Below are positions 18,561 to 27,711 of a DNA stretch of 64,000 nt, piece by piece (position 1 is the stretch's first letter; every line of letters starts with the position of its first letter). The notes beneath the pieces were generated by a model, which saw only the letters and a list, made by a program, of their open reading frames with translations, was not told the DNA's origin and searched no databases. The stretch is from NCBI GenBank assembly GCA_963667205.1, contig OY762959.1:2046001-2110000 (forward strand), in the 5' to 3' direction. The stretch is from CF-162 sp963667205. GTDB lineage: Bacteria > Chloroflexota > Dehalococcoidia > SM23-28-2 > RBG-16-64-32. Made by a program: the position numbers and the translations under genes.

Positions 18561-18580
18561 GTATATTTCCAAAAATATAC
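18561..18580. promoter_or_regulatory. AT-rich inverted repeat upstream of nusA
   Basis: GTATATTT and AAATATAC are exact inverted repeats separated by four bases (CCAA on plus), about 87 bases before the nusA start. The block is AT-rich in a GC-rich context and contains TATA-type hexamers, so it is either the nusA promoter region or an operator within it. The remaining bases to 18650 show nothing further. Confidence 0.45.
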
Positions 18581-18650
18581 CACCAACGGCACCGCCCGGG
18601 CAACCGCCGTGGCCCCTCCGGGCCGACGGTTTCCCGGCGCGGTGTGGCGC

Positions 18651-19289
18651 CTACCTGCGACGTATGAGCGTGATGCCGTCACGCACGGTCAGGAGAACGT
18701 GCGTGACGCGTTCGTCGCGCGAGACGTGTTCGTTGAACGCCGCGATCGCCCGGGCGTCGTCCTGTTTCGGGTCCAGCACGGTGCCGCTCCAGAGTACGTT
18801 GTCTACGGCGATCACGCCGCGCTCCGATAGCATCGGCAGCGCCGCCTCGTAGTAGTCCACGTACCCCGGCTTGTCCGCGTCGATGAACACGAGGTCGAAC
18901 GGCCCTTCGAGCGACCGGAGCGACTCAAGTGCTGGGCCTTCGATCAGCCGCACCTTGTGGCCGTCCGGGCTGCGCTCGAAGAAGCCGCGGGCGAACGCCG
19001 CGTGCTCCGCGCTTAGCTCCAGCGTGACGATCTCGCCGTCTTCGGGCAGCGCGGCCGCAGTCATCAGCGCGCTGAACCCCGTGAACGTGCCGACTTCCAG
19101 CGCCCGTCTGGCGCCGATGGACGCCGCCAGCGTCTGCAGGAGCAGGCCTTCGGTCTGCCCGGAGATCATCCTTGCCAGGCCGCCGAACTTCTCCTGAGTG
19201 GCCTGCGCGAGCTCCGCCAGCAGCGGCGGCAGCCCTGTCGAATGCTCCCGTGCGTAGGCCTCGATCTCTCCCGGCACCAACGTCAACAT
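18651..19289 (-). CDS. class I SAM-dependent O-methyltransferase (COMT-like)
   Basis: 212 residues, the typical length of the bacterial O-methyltransferase family 3. Seen: EVGTFTGFSALMTAAALP as motif I for SAM binding, VTLELSAEHAAFA with the acidic ribose ligand, and DLVFIDADKPGYVDYYEAAL with metal-binding Asp, then AVDNVLWSG. Relatives methylate catechols or similar hydroxy-aromatics with Mg. The acceptor here is unknown; the neighbouring DUF885 gene on the same strand gives no clue. Confidence 0.88.
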   Translation of the reverse strand: MLTLVPGEIEAYAREHSTGLPPLLAELAQATQEKFGGLARMISGQTEGLLLQTLAASIGARRALEVGTFTGFSALMTAAALPEDGEIVTLELSAEHAAFARGFFERSPDGHKVRLIEGPALESLRSLEGPFDLVFIDADKPGYVDYYEAALPMLSERGVIAVDNVLWSGTVLDPKQDDARAIAAFNEHVSRDERVTHVLLTVRDGITLIRRR

Positions 19290-19308
19290 GTTTGTCCTCT
19301 CCTGTCGC

Positions 19309-20988
19309 CTATTCCGCGAGTTCGCGCTCCAGTTGCGCCAATCCCATCGGTCCGATGCTCAGCGCCTTCGTGTGGAACGCCTTCAGGTCGAACGAATCGC
19401 CGGCCGCCTTTCGGGCGTTTTCGCGGGCGCTCAGCCACGAGCGTTCGCCCACTTTGTACGAGATCGCCTGCGCCGGCCAGCCCAGGTAGCGCACGGCCTC
19501 GCTTTCCATGAACGCCCGCGGGCGCAGCGCCCGCTCGACGCCGAAGTCGAGCGCCAGGTCGTGGTTCCACGTCTCGCCGGGGTGGAAGCGGTCGCCGTCG
19601 GGGATCTTCAGCTCAAGGTGCATGCCGATGTCGATGATCACGCGGACGGCGCGCAGCGCCTGGGCGCTGAGGAGGCCCATGTAGTAGTCCGGGTTCTCGA
19701 GGTAGCCGAGTTCCGACATCAGGCGCTCCGCGTAGAGCGCCCAGCCTTCGCCGTGGCCGCTGATGAACGTTAGGAGCCGCTGATAGCGTGACAGCGCCTG
19801 CGGATAGAGGCGGACGGTCCCCACTTGCAGATGGTGGCCGGGAACGCCTTCGTGGTAGACGGTGGAAACGTCGCCCCACTTCGGGAAGCGCGTGGCGTCT
19901 CCGGTCGGCCACCAGGTGCGGCCGGGCCGCTCGAAGTCCTCCGAAGGGCCGGTGTAGTAAGGCGCCAGCGCGCCGCCCGGCGGTGGGATCATCACCTCCA
20001 TCACGCGGATCTCGTCCGGGATGTCGAAGTGCTTGCCGTGTAGGTCGCTCAGCGCCTCGTCGTGCAGCTCCTGCAGCCAGCGTTGGTACTGTTCGACGCC
20101 CTCAACCGAGCGCCCGGGATCGTTCTCCAGCAGGTCTGTGACCTCGGCGATCGACGCGCCGGTCTTGATCTTCTCCGCCGTCTTGCGCATCTCTTCCTCG
20201 ATGCGGTACTGCTCTTCCCAGCCCCAGCGGTACGTCTCCTCCGGGTTGATCGAGGCGCCCAGGAAGACCCGCGAGAGGAGCTCGTAGCGCTCGCGGCCGG
20301 CGGCTTCGCGCTTGCTGGTCTTCGGCCCGTACTCATCTGACAGGAAGCGGTACATCTCCGCGTAGCCTTCTTTCGCCGCGCGGGCGCCGGTCTCGATGTC
20401 CGCTGAGAGTCCGTTGGAGCTGAGGCCGGAGGCGACGAACTGCTCGCGTAGCTGGTCGAAGTACGAAGGCTTGTCGCCGAGGCCGCTCCAGACGCGCGCC
20501 TGCTCCGCGCCCTCGCTTGCCTGCCGCTTCGAGGCGTGGAGTCCGCGCTCCAGCCCCAGCGACAGCGACTGCCGGTAGCCGGCCAGCGCCTCCGCCACGA
20601 GGTTCAGCCGCGAGGCGATGTTCGACCAGTGCTCTGCGTTCTCCTTCGGCATGAGGTCGAACACCTGACGGACGCTCTGCAGCGGGCTGGCGATGTTGCG
20701 CAGGGCTCGCAGGTTCTCGCCGGCGTCGTACGCGTCCAGAGAAACGCCGAGCCGTTCCTGCATTACCTCGCGCGCGATGCGGTCCGCTGCCGATTCGTCG
20801 CCGGCTTCGTCAAGCCGGCGTAGCGTGTCGCGGTTCAGTTCGGCGACCTTGCCCGGGCCTTCCGGAGAGAGGTCGGGCATTTCGTGGTCGTGGCCTTGGA
20901 TTCCCAGCGCCGTCGCCAGTGACGGCTCGAGCGACGCGATGTCGTCTACGTAACGATCGGCGATCTCAAACACACGAGACATTCCCAC
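19309..20988 (-). CDS. DUF885-family putative metallopeptidase
   Basis: 559 residues. The STVYHEGVPGHHLQVGT segment carries the HExxxxHH-like metal motif characteristic of DUF885 proteins, which resemble zinc carboxypeptidases and are mostly uncharacterised. The C-terminal MGLAQLERELAE end is also typical. No signal peptide is seen, so it is probably cytoplasmic. Start is ATG 20988, with a second in-frame ATG two codons later. Followed 19 bases on by the O-methyltransferase gene in the same direction. Confidence 0.85.
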   Translation of the reverse strand: MGMSRVFEIADRYVDDIASLEPSLATALGIQGHDHEMPDLSPEGPGKVAELNRDTLRRLDEAGDESAADRIAREVMQERLGVSLDAYDAGENLRALRNIASPLQSVRQVFDLMPKENAEHWSNIASRLNLVAEALAGYRQSLSLGLERGLHASKRQASEGAEQARVWSGLGDKPSYFDQLREQFVASGLSSNGLSADIETGARAAKEGYAEMYRFLSDEYGPKTSKREAAGRERYELLSRVFLGASINPEETYRWGWEEQYRIEEEMRKTAEKIKTGASIAEVTDLLENDPGRSVEGVEQYQRWLQELHDEALSDLHGKHFDIPDEIRVMEVMIPPPGGALAPYYTGPSEDFERPGRTWWPTGDATRFPKWGDVSTVYHEGVPGHHLQVGTVRLYPQALSRYQRLLTFISGHGEGWALYAERLMSELGYLENPDYYMGLLSAQALRAVRVIIDIGMHLELKIPDGDRFHPGETWNHDLALDFGVERALRPRAFMESEAVRYLGWPAQAISYKVGERSWLSARENARKAAGDSFDLKAFHTKALSIGPMGLAQLERELAE

Positions 20989-21058
20989 CGGCTCCTTCTC
21001 TGTTCCCCCTCAGTTGCACAGGATGCAGCAACGGCGGCTCAGTGTCATCCCGGTGCGG

Positions 21059-22108
21059 TCAGACGATCAGGTGGACGTCGCCGAACTCGTGCCAGAGGTA
21101 GCGGCCGGCCAGCGCCGCCGCGTAGGCTGCGCGCAGGTGCTCGCGCCCGGCGATTGCCTCGAGCATCCAGAGGTGGCTGGCCTTCGGCTCGTGGAAGCCG
21201 GTGAGCAGGGCTTCGACCGTGCGAACGCCGCGCTGTGGCGTGATGATCAAGCCGGTCCAGCCGCTGGTCGCGAGGACTCTGCCGTCCTCGGCGGCTGCGG
21301 ATTCCAGCGCCCGCACGACGGTCGTGCCGATGGCGACGACGCGGCCGCCGGCGGCGCGCGTGGCGTTGACGGCGCGCGCGGTCTCAGGCGGCACCTCGAA
21401 GCGCTCCTCGTACGGCGCTTCGGGCGTCTCCAGGCTGGCGACGCCGCAGTGCAGAGTCAGCGTCGCCCAGCCAATGCCGCGCTCACGGAGCGACTCGATC
21501 ACGGGCTCGCTGAAGGGGCGGCCGGCGGAGGGCATCTCGGCCGAGCCGGGGCGCTGCGCGTAGACCGTCTGGTAGGCCTCCAGCGGCCACTCTTGTGTGG
21601 CGTACGTGTACTGGATTGGGCGGCCGTGCCGCGCCAGGTAGTCGAGCGTGCGTTCGCCTGCGGATAGCCGAGCGACCCAGAGCCGGCACGAGTCGCGGTA
21701 CGGCTCCCGCAGCCGCGCGCTTTCGCCGCCCGGCAGCGTAAGTAGCTCGCCCGAGTACGCTGCTGTCTTGCGCGGCTCGACGACCCACGTCTCGTCGTCC
21801 AGCTGCGTCGAGAGGTGGAGGTCGATCGCCGATCCGTCCGCGCGCGTCGCAATGAGCGCCGCCGGGATCGTCGCCGAGTCGTTGGCGACGACGAGGTCGC
21901 CCGGCCGCAGGAACGACGCCAGGTCGCGGAACGAGGCGTGCTCGATGCGGTCCGTACGGTGGTCGCTCACCATCAGCCGCACCTCGTCGCGGGACAGCCC
22001 GCGCGCTTCCGGCGGCCCGTCCGCCTCCAGTTCGTGCGGCAGCTCGAACGCCAGCGGCGCCGGTTCGATGAGCTTCGTCCTGTAGTCTGCTTGTGTTGTT
22101 GCGATCAT
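21059..22108 (-). CDS. QueA-like S-adenosylmethionine:tRNA ribosyltransferase-isomerase family protein
   Basis: 349 residues. The fold signature is clear (FRDLASFLRPGDLVVANDS, GRPIQYTY, AGRPFSEPVIESL, TLHCGV, GTTVVRALES, PGHEF-like tail). Several QueA landmarks are altered: the usual NDTRVIPARL is NDSATIPAAL, as in a divergent actinobacterial-type subgroup. QueA adds the epoxycyclopentanediol ring precursor of queuosine to tRNA. No tgt or other queuosine gene lies in the window, so its role here is uncertain. Confidence 0.75.
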   Translation of the reverse strand: MIATTQADYRTKLIEPAPLAFELPHELEADGPPEARGLSRDEVRLMVSDHRTDRIEHASFRDLASFLRPGDLVVANDSATIPAALIATRADGSAIDLHLSTQLDDETWVVEPRKTAAYSGELLTLPGGESARLREPYRDSCRLWVARLSAGERTLDYLARHGRPIQYTYATQEWPLEAYQTVYAQRPGSAEMPSAGRPFSEPVIESLRERGIGWATLTLHCGVASLETPEAPYEERFEVPPETARAVNATRAAGGRVVAIGTTVVRALESAAAEDGRVLATSGWTGLIITPQRGVRTVEALLTGFHEPKASHLWMLEAIAGREHLRAAYAAALAGRYLWHEFGDVHLIV

Positions 22109-22165
22109 GTCGTCTCACACGGCCGTAGCCGCCTCCTGTGCCTTCACGCGCCGGAACGACGCGGT

Positions 22166-22828
22166 CTATTCTTCGACCAGCCTCACGAACTCAGGCGCGG
22201 CGGCGCGCGGGTCCGGGAGCCCGGAGAGGTCCTCACCGGGCTCGGCGAGCCGGTGCATTTCGGTGTTCATGTCGCCGGGGTCGACGGCGTAAACGCGCAC
22301 GCCGGAGCCTTCGAGCTCGGCCGCCAGCGTCCGCGACAGGTGCTCGAGAGCGGCCTTGCTCGCGCCGTAGCCGCCCCAGCCGGGGTAGGCCTCGACACCG
22401 GCGTCGGAGCTGACGTTGATGATGACGCCGGATCCGCGCTCCCTCATTCTGGGGAGGACGAGCTGCGCCAGGTGCAGCGGCGCCAGGACGTTGACTCGGA
22501 GGACGCGCTCCAGGTCCTGCCACGCATACTCTTCCAGCGCCGGCATTGGGCTCGGACCGAGCTCCGAGGCGTTGTTGACCAGCACATCGACGCGGCCGAA
22601 CCGTGAGATCGCGGCGTCAACCAACCGCTCGGCGTCTTGCGAGACGTCCAGGGCCAGCGCCTCCACCGCCGTTAGTTCGCGCAGCTCGCGGGCGGCGGCC
22701 TTGAGGGCTGCGGCGCCTCGCGCTGCGATCACGAGCTTCGCGCCTCTGGCGGCGTACCGGCGGGCGATCTCCATGCCTAGGCCGCGGGACGCTCCCGTTA
22801 TCAGGGCTACTTTGTTCTCCAGTGTCAT
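22166..22828 (-). CDS. short-chain dehydrogenase/reductase
   Basis: 220 residues, classical SDR. The NAD(P)-binding TGASRGLG lies at residues 12-19, then VNNASELG, the catalytic Ser region NVSSDAG and YGASK with the Tyr/Lys pair. The basic residues RG following the second strand (VIAARG) suggest NADPH preference. The substrate is unknown. The gene stands alone, 57 bases downstream of the QueA-like start. Confidence 0.88.
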   Translation of the reverse strand: MTLENKVALITGASRGLGMEIARRYAARGAKLVIAARGAAALKAAARELRELTAVEALALDVSQDAERLVDAAISRFGRVDVLVNNASELGPSPMPALEEYAWQDLERVLRVNVLAPLHLAQLVLPRMRERGSGVIINVSSDAGVEAYPGWGGYGASKAALEHLSRTLAAELEGSGVRVYAVDPGDMNTEMHRLAEPGEDLSGLPDPRAAAPEFVRLVEE

Positions 22829-22950
22829 CGCGCTCTCCTTGTCGCTTGTTCTGCTACCCTCACGCTAAGGCTGAGCAGGCAGCGACACATGAGTCGCAAG
22901 GCCGAGTTGGGGTCGGGAATCAGTCCTAGGACCGGCGGGAGCGCCGGGCG

Positions 22951-23601
22951 CTACTCGAGGTCGACGAGGTGCTGACGCACGGCGCAGAGAGCGGCTTGCG
23001 TGCGGTCGGCCAGGTGCAGCTTCTGGAGGATGTTGCTGACGTGCGTCTTGACCGTCTTCTCGGCGATCCCGAGGTCGAGCGCGATCTCGCGGTTCGACAT
23101 CCCCTTCGCGATCAAGCGGAGGACGTCCATCTCGCGCTCGGTGAGCGCCGCCGGGTCGACCGCATTGGGCTTGCCCTCGGCGAACTCCTGCATGAGCTTG
23201 CCAGCAACAGCGGGATGGAGGAGCGCCTCGCCGCGGTAGACCGTGCGGATGGCGTCGCCCAGCTCGGCGGGCTGGACGTCCTTCAGAAGGTAGCCGGCCG
23301 CCCCGGCCTTGATAGCGGCGAACACTTTCTCGTCGTCCGTAAAGCTGGTGAGGACGAGCACCCGCGTCGACGGGGTCAGTGCCTTGATCTCGTGCGTCGC
23401 CTCGATCCCGTCCTTGGCCGGCATCACGAGGTCCATGACGACGACGTCCGGCAACAGCTCAGCGGCCAGCCGGACCGCCTCCGTGCCGTCACTGGCCTCG
23501 CCCACGACCTCGATGTCGTCCTGCAGCTGGAGGAACGTTCGCAGTCCCTGGCGGACGACGGCGTGGTCGTCGGCGATCAGGACGCGGATCCCCTCACTCA
23601 A
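22951..23601 (-). CDS. NarL/LuxR-family response regulator
   Basis: 216 residues. The receiver domain has the acidic pair Asp11-Asp12, phospho-acceptor Asp57 (VVVMDLVMP) and a Lys in YLLKD. The C-terminal LuxR-type helix-turn-helix reads LTEREMDVLRLIAKGMSNRE then TVKTHVSNIL. Its ATG overlaps the end of the sensor kinase by 8 bases, so they form a two-component pair. The regulator is intact, while the kinase is broken in this sequence. Confidence 0.92.
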   Translation of the reverse strand: MSEGIRVLIADDHAVVRQGLRTFLQLQDDIEVVGEASDGTEAVRLAAELLPDVVVMDLVMPAKDGIEATHEIKALTPSTRVLVLTSFTDDEKVFAAIKAGAAGYLLKDVQPAELGDAIRTVYRGEALLHPAVAGKLMQEFAEGKPNAVDPAALTEREMDVLRLIAKGMSNREIALDLGIAEKTVKTHVSNILQKLHLADRTQAALCAVRQHLVDLE

Positions 23602-24731
23602 CGGGCGCCTCCAGGCGGATCGTCGTCCCCCGGCCCGGTGCTGACTCGATCGTTAGCTCCCCGCCCAGCTCCACCGCGCGCTCCTCCATCGATGTGATCC
23701 CCAGCCGCTTGCCCCGGATGCCGGGCTCGTCCGGGTCGAAGCCGCGGCCGTCGTCGCTGACGGTGAGCCGCACCAGGCCGTCGGCGGCGCCCAGATCGAG
23801 CGTGACGCGGCCGGCCTGCGAGTGCTTGACTGCGTTGCTCAGCGCCTCCTGGGCGATCCGCAGCAGCTGTCCCTCGATCTCCACCGGCAGCGCTTCGTAG
23901 CCGTCGCCCCGCAGCTCGACGTCGAGGCTGGAGACGCGGCGCACGACGTCGACGTGCTTGCGCAGCGTCTCCAGCAGGCCTTCCGACTCAAGCTCCGCCG
24001 GGCGCAGCTCGAAGATGAGCGACCGCATCTCTTCGACGGCCTGGCGGGCGAGGTCTCGCAGCGTCTCGGCCTGCGCCTTCGCCTCCGCCGGCTGCGACTC
24101 GATCAGCTGGGCCGTCGCCTCCGCCGTCAGCGAGATGCTGAACAGCGTTTGCTTGACGCTGTCGTGCAGGTTCGCGCGCCAGGCGGTTGCGTTCCTCGAC
24201 GGCGCTTAGCTCGCGGCTGCGCTCGTGCAGGCGGGCGTTCTCGATCGCGACGGCTGCGTGTGCCGCGAGCATCTCGATCGCCTCCTGGTCCTCGTCTGAG
24301 AACTCCGGCGCGCCGATCTTGTCGGTGAGATAGAGCGCCGCGATCACCTAGTCGCCGGAGACGATGGGCACGCCGAGGAACGACGACATGCGCGGGTGGG
24401 CGTCCGGCCACCACTCGAAGCGAGGGTCCTGGCGGACGTCCGCGGTGCGGTAGGCGCTGGCCTCCTTCAGCATCGCCGCCAGCAGGCCGTGCCGTCGCGG
24501 CAGCGGGCCGATCTTCGCGACGAGCTCGTCGCTCATGCCGGTGAAGATGAACTGGCGGAACTCCTCGCCGCCCTCGTCCGGTATGCCCAGCGCGGCGTAC
24601 TTCGCGCCGACGAGCGAGCGGGCGCTCTCGACGAGCCGGCGGAGGCTTCGCTCCGGCCGCCGCTCGCCCAGGATCGCCAGCACGGCGTCGCTGATCGCGT
24701 GCAGGAGTTGCCGGTCGCGGGTTCGTCCCAT
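23594..24731 (-). pseudogene. GAF-domain sensor histidine kinase (HisKA_3), broken by a stop codon and a frameshift
   Basis: The gene reads as GAF domain (from MGRTRDRQLLHAISDAVLA), dimerisation/phosphoacceptor helix with ERNRLAR then LHDSVKQTLF, and HATPase_c (SDDGRGFDP, GKRLGITSMEERA). Two lesions interrupt it. An in-frame TAG at 24350-24348 lies in the GAF strand VPIVSGD*VIAALYL, and one extra base near 24170 shifts the frame two codons before the phospho-His. Corrected, it is ~378 residues and would feed the adjacent response regulator. Either the gene is decaying or this stretch is mis-assembled; mscL next door is also shifted. Confidence 0.8.
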
Positions 24732-24781
24732 CGTGCCGCCATTTTACGGCTACCGGGGCGTTCCGGCATCGGACCTGCGGC

Positions 24782-25205
24782 TTAGGACTGTGCGGTCGCG
24801 ACGACAGGGCTCGTGCAGAAGGCGCAGCGCCGGGCTTCGACGGGGATTTTGCTCAGGCATTCCGGGCACTTCTGCGTCGTCGGGTCGGGGAGGCGGCTCC
24901 CGGCGGCTGGCCGCCACGAAACGGTTGTACGGCCGGACGACGAAGAAGAAGACCGCGGCGGCGATCGTCACCAAGGCGAAGACGGCGTTGAGGAAGTTGC
25001 CGTAGATCAGCCTCGAGTCGCCGACGTCGATCGTCAGGCCGCCGAAGCTCGGCTCGCCGACGATCGCGGCGATCAGCGGCGTGATCAGGTTCTCCACCAT
25101 CGACGTGATAACCACGCCGAAGGCGACGCCGATCACGATCGCCACCGCCAGGTCGACGACGTTGCCTCGCAGCAGGAACGCCTTGAATTCGCTCAGGGCA
25201 GTCAT
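24782..25205 (-). CDS. mscL: large-conductance mechanosensitive channel with zinc-ribbon tail, frameshifted
   Basis: The first ~105 residues are MscL: FKAFLLRGNVVDLAVAIVIG (N-terminal helix and TM1) and FFFVVRPYNRF (TM2 end). MscL opens under membrane tension during osmotic downshock. As written, the frame leaves MscL at the GGGG run 24887-24890 and continues to 24750 as unrelated sequence. Removing one base restores a tail with KCPECLSKIPVEARRCAFC, a two-CxxC zinc ribbon seen in related MscL proteins, ending at TAA 24782. A one-base insertion, real or technical, is the likely explanation. Confidence 0.85.
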
Positions 25206-25312
25206 GTTGGGCCGCCCTTTCTAGGCTGGTATCGAGGCAAGGATACACTCAGGCGGAGCAATCGCAAGAGTCGCCGCGACGAGGCGTCCCCCTGTACACT
25301 GTGCGCATCACC

Positions 25313-25897
25313 ATGACCGACACTGCCGAACCGAAGACCTACGGCAGCCTGCCGTCGCCGCTGCAGAACGGCGAGATCGTCCTTCAGCTCTGCCATCGAC
25401 ACTGGTGGTACCTCTGGCCGCGCACGATCCTCTGGCTGTTCTTCGCCTTCGCGCCCGTCATCGTGCTGGCGCTTGTGTTCGACGTCATCGGCGTCCTGGA
25501 CGACCTCGGCATCTTCTTCTGGCTGGTCGCGATCGTCTGGCTCGGCTGGTGGGCGGTGCGGCTGGCGCTGGGCTGGTACCGCTATTCGAACGACATCTGG
25601 GTGGTCACCAACCAGCGCATCATCGATAGCTTCAAGTCGCACCCGTTCAGCCACCGCCTGGCGACCGCAGACCTCGTGAACGTGCAGGACATCTCGGTCC
25701 AGAAGATCGGCTTCATCCCGACGGTGCTGGGCTTCGGCGACGTCGTCTGCCAGACGGCGAGCGGTGCCGAGGGTGGCTCCTTCCGCATCATCGGCGTCCC
25801 AAAGCCGGCGTCGGTTCAGCTCCTGATCGACAAGGAACGCGACGTGGAGCGCCGGCGCCTCAGCGGCGCCCCCGGCACGTCAACGACCTCGCTTTAG
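25313..25897 (+). CDS. membrane protein with bacterial PH (DUF304-like) domain
   Basis: About 194 residues from ATG 25313 (a GTG at 25301 is in frame). Two hydrophobic helices (PRTILWLFFAFAPVIVLALV and IFFWLVAIVWLGWW) are followed by a bPH_2-type domain (NDIWVVTNQRIIDSFKSHPF, VQDISVQKIGF, GTVVCQT-like strand). Such proteins are small membrane-associated lipid- or protein-binding modules of unknown role. A TACACT at 25295-25300 could be a -10 element giving a very short leader. Confidence 0.75.
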   Translation: MTDTAEPKTYGSLPSPLQNGEIVLQLCHRHWWYLWPRTILWLFFAFAPVIVLALVFDVIGVLDDLGIFFWLVAIVWLGWWAVRLALGWYRYSNDIWVVTNQRIIDSFKSHPFSHRLATADLVNVQDISVQKIGFIPTVLGFGDVVCQTASGAEGGSFRIIGVPKPASVQLLIDKERDVERRRLSGAPGTSTTSL

Positions 25898-25952
25898 CCA
25901 GCTCCGACCGCTGACACGCCCTCCCCTTGTTCCCCGTCGCCGTCACCTGTCC

Positions 25953-25958
25953 CATAAT
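25953..25958 (+). promoter_or_regulatory. -10-like element before proS
   Basis: CATAAT lies 7 bases before the ATG at 25966 with no Shine-Dalgarno sequence, the same leaderless arrangement seen before other genes in the window. It is used here to prefer the 25966 start over an upstream in-frame codon at 25927. Confidence 0.45.
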
Positions 25959-25965
25959 GAGCGCC

Positions 25966-27711
25966 ATGCGTATGTCGAAGCTGTTCTCCAAGACGCTGCG
26001 GGAGGTGCCCGCGGACGCTGAGACGGAGGGGCACCGGCTGCTCATCCGCAGCGGCATGATCGCGCCGATTTCGGCGGGGGTGTATGCCTATATGCCGCTG
26101 GGGCTGCGCGTGCTGCACCGCATCCAGGCGATCATCCGCGAGGAGATGGACCGCGAGGGGCCGGACGGCCGCGCGGGCCAGGAGCTGCTGATGTCGTCGC
26201 TCGTGCCGATCGAGTACTACGAGCGCTCTGGCCGCGACCAGACGATGGGGGACATCCTCTTCCGGCTCAAGGACAACCACGACCGCGAGTTCGCGCTGGG
26301 CCCGACGCACGAGGAGGTGTTCGTCGACGTCTTCAAGCGCAACGTGCAGTCGTACCGCGACCTGCCGCTGATGCTCTACCAGATCGCGACGAAGTTCCGT
26401 GACGAGCCGCGGCCCCGGGGCGGACTGATCCGGCTGCGGCAGTTCATCATGAAGGACCTCTACAGCTTCGACGCCGACCAGGACGGCCTCGACGTCTCGT
26501 ACCAGATGATGTTCGACGCCTACGTTCGCGTGTTTGAGCGCTGCGGCGTGCAGGTGATCCCTGCGCTGGCGGATGCGGGTGCCATGGGCGGCAGCGACAC
26601 GCACGAGTTCCTCTACCTGACGGAGATCGGCGAGGACCACTGCCTGCTCTGCCCGAAGTGCGGCTACGCGGCGAACGCCGAAGTGGCGACGTTCGTGAAG
26701 GAGACGGCCTCCGCCGATGAGGAGCCGAAGCCTCTGGAGGAGATCGACACGCCGGGCCTGACGACGATCGAGGCGCTGGCCGATCACCTGAGCGTCCCGA
26801 AGTCGAGGACCTGCAAGGCGGTGTTCTACACGGCCACCTACGGCGACGAGAAGGGTGGCAGGCGCGATGACCCCGTGCTCGTCGCGATCCGCGGCGACAT
26901 GGACGTCAACGAGGCGAAGCTGAAGAACGCCCTAGGCGCCATCGAGCTTCAGTATATGGACGAAGGCGCCGCGACCAGGGCCGGGTTCGTCGCCGGCTCG
27001 GCCTCGGCGGTCGGCCTCGAGAACATAAAAGTGGTCGCCGACGAGCTCGTCGTGCGGGAGCGGAACCTCGTCGCCGGGGCGAATAAGCCCGATAAGCATC
27101 TGCTCAACGTCAACCACGAACGCGACTGGCAGGCCGACATCGTCGCCGACGTCGCGCTGGCCGCGGGTGGGATGTCCTGCAGCAACTGCCAGACACCGAT
27201 GGACGAGCGCCGCGGGATCGAGATGGGACAGGTGTTCAAGCTCGGCGTGAAGTACTCGGAGGCGTTCGAAGCGTTCTTCCTCGACGCCGAGGGACAGCAG
27301 CGCCCGGCGGTGATGGGCTCATACGGCATCGGCATCGAGCGGCTGTTGGCGGCGGTCGTCGAAGAGAACCGGGACGAGGCGGGGATCGTCTGGCCGCGCC
27401 AGCTAGCGCCGTACGACGTGCACGTTGTGGGGTTGCAGGTCGAGAAGCCGGAGGTTCGCGAAGCCGCCGAGAAGCTGACAGGCGACCTGGAGGCGGCAGG
27501 CCTGTCGGTGCTTTATGACGACCGCGAGGAGTCGCCGGGCGTGAAGTTCAACGACGCCGACCTGCTGGGCATGCCGCTGCGAGCGACGGTCAGTCCGCGC
27601 AACCTCGACAAGGGCTCGGTGGAGCTGCGGCGGCGCGCCGGTGATGAGAACGAGCTGGTGGCGACGGAGGCAGCGCTGGACGAGATCAAGGCGCGCCTTG
27701 CGAACGCCTGA
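25966..27711 (+). CDS. proS: proline--tRNA ligase, bacterial type with editing domain
   Basis: About 581 residues starting MRMSKLFSKTLREVP. Class II motifs are visible: RSGMIAPISAGVYAYMPLG, motif 2 FRDEPRPRGGLIRLRQFIMKD, and motif 3 GSYGIGIERLLAAVVEE. Between motifs 2 and 3 lies the ~180-residue INS editing domain (VPKSRTCKAVFY, GDMDVNEAKLKN) that hydrolyses Ala-tRNA(Pro). The anticodon-binding domain follows (LAPYDVHVVGLQ). A hairpin with the stop codon in its loop ends the gene. Confidence 0.94.
   Translation: MRMSKLFSKTLREVPADAETEGHRLLIRSGMIAPISAGVYAYMPLGLRVLHRIQAIIREEMDREGPDGRAGQELLMSSLVPIEYYERSGRDQTMGDILFRLKDNHDREFALGPTHEEVFVDVFKRNVQSYRDLPLMLYQIATKFRDEPRPRGGLIRLRQFIMKDLYSFDADQDGLDVSYQMMFDAYVRVFERCGVQVIPALADAGAMGGSDTHEFLYLTEIGEDHCLLCPKCGYAANAEVATFVKETASADEEPKPLEEIDTPGLTTIEALADHLSVPKSRTCKAVFYTATYGDEKGGRRDDPVLVAIRGDMDVNEAKLKNALGAIELQYMDEGAATRAGFVAGSASAVGLENIKVVADELVVRERNLVAGANKPDKHLLNVNHERDWQADIVADVALAAGGMSCSNCQTPMDERRGIEMGQVFKLGVKYSEAFEAFFLDAEGQQRPAVMGSYGIGIERLLAAVVEENRDEAGIVWPRQLAPYDVHVVGLQVEKPEVREAAEKLTGDLEAAGLSVLYDDREESPGVKFNDADLLGMPLRATVSPRNLDKGSVELRRRAGDENELVATEAALDEIKARLANA

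Noticed and set aside
24348..24350. TAG in the sensor kinase as readthrough or recoding
   Set aside because: A second lesion (frameshift at 24170) in the same gene and another in mscL make decay or sequence error more likely.
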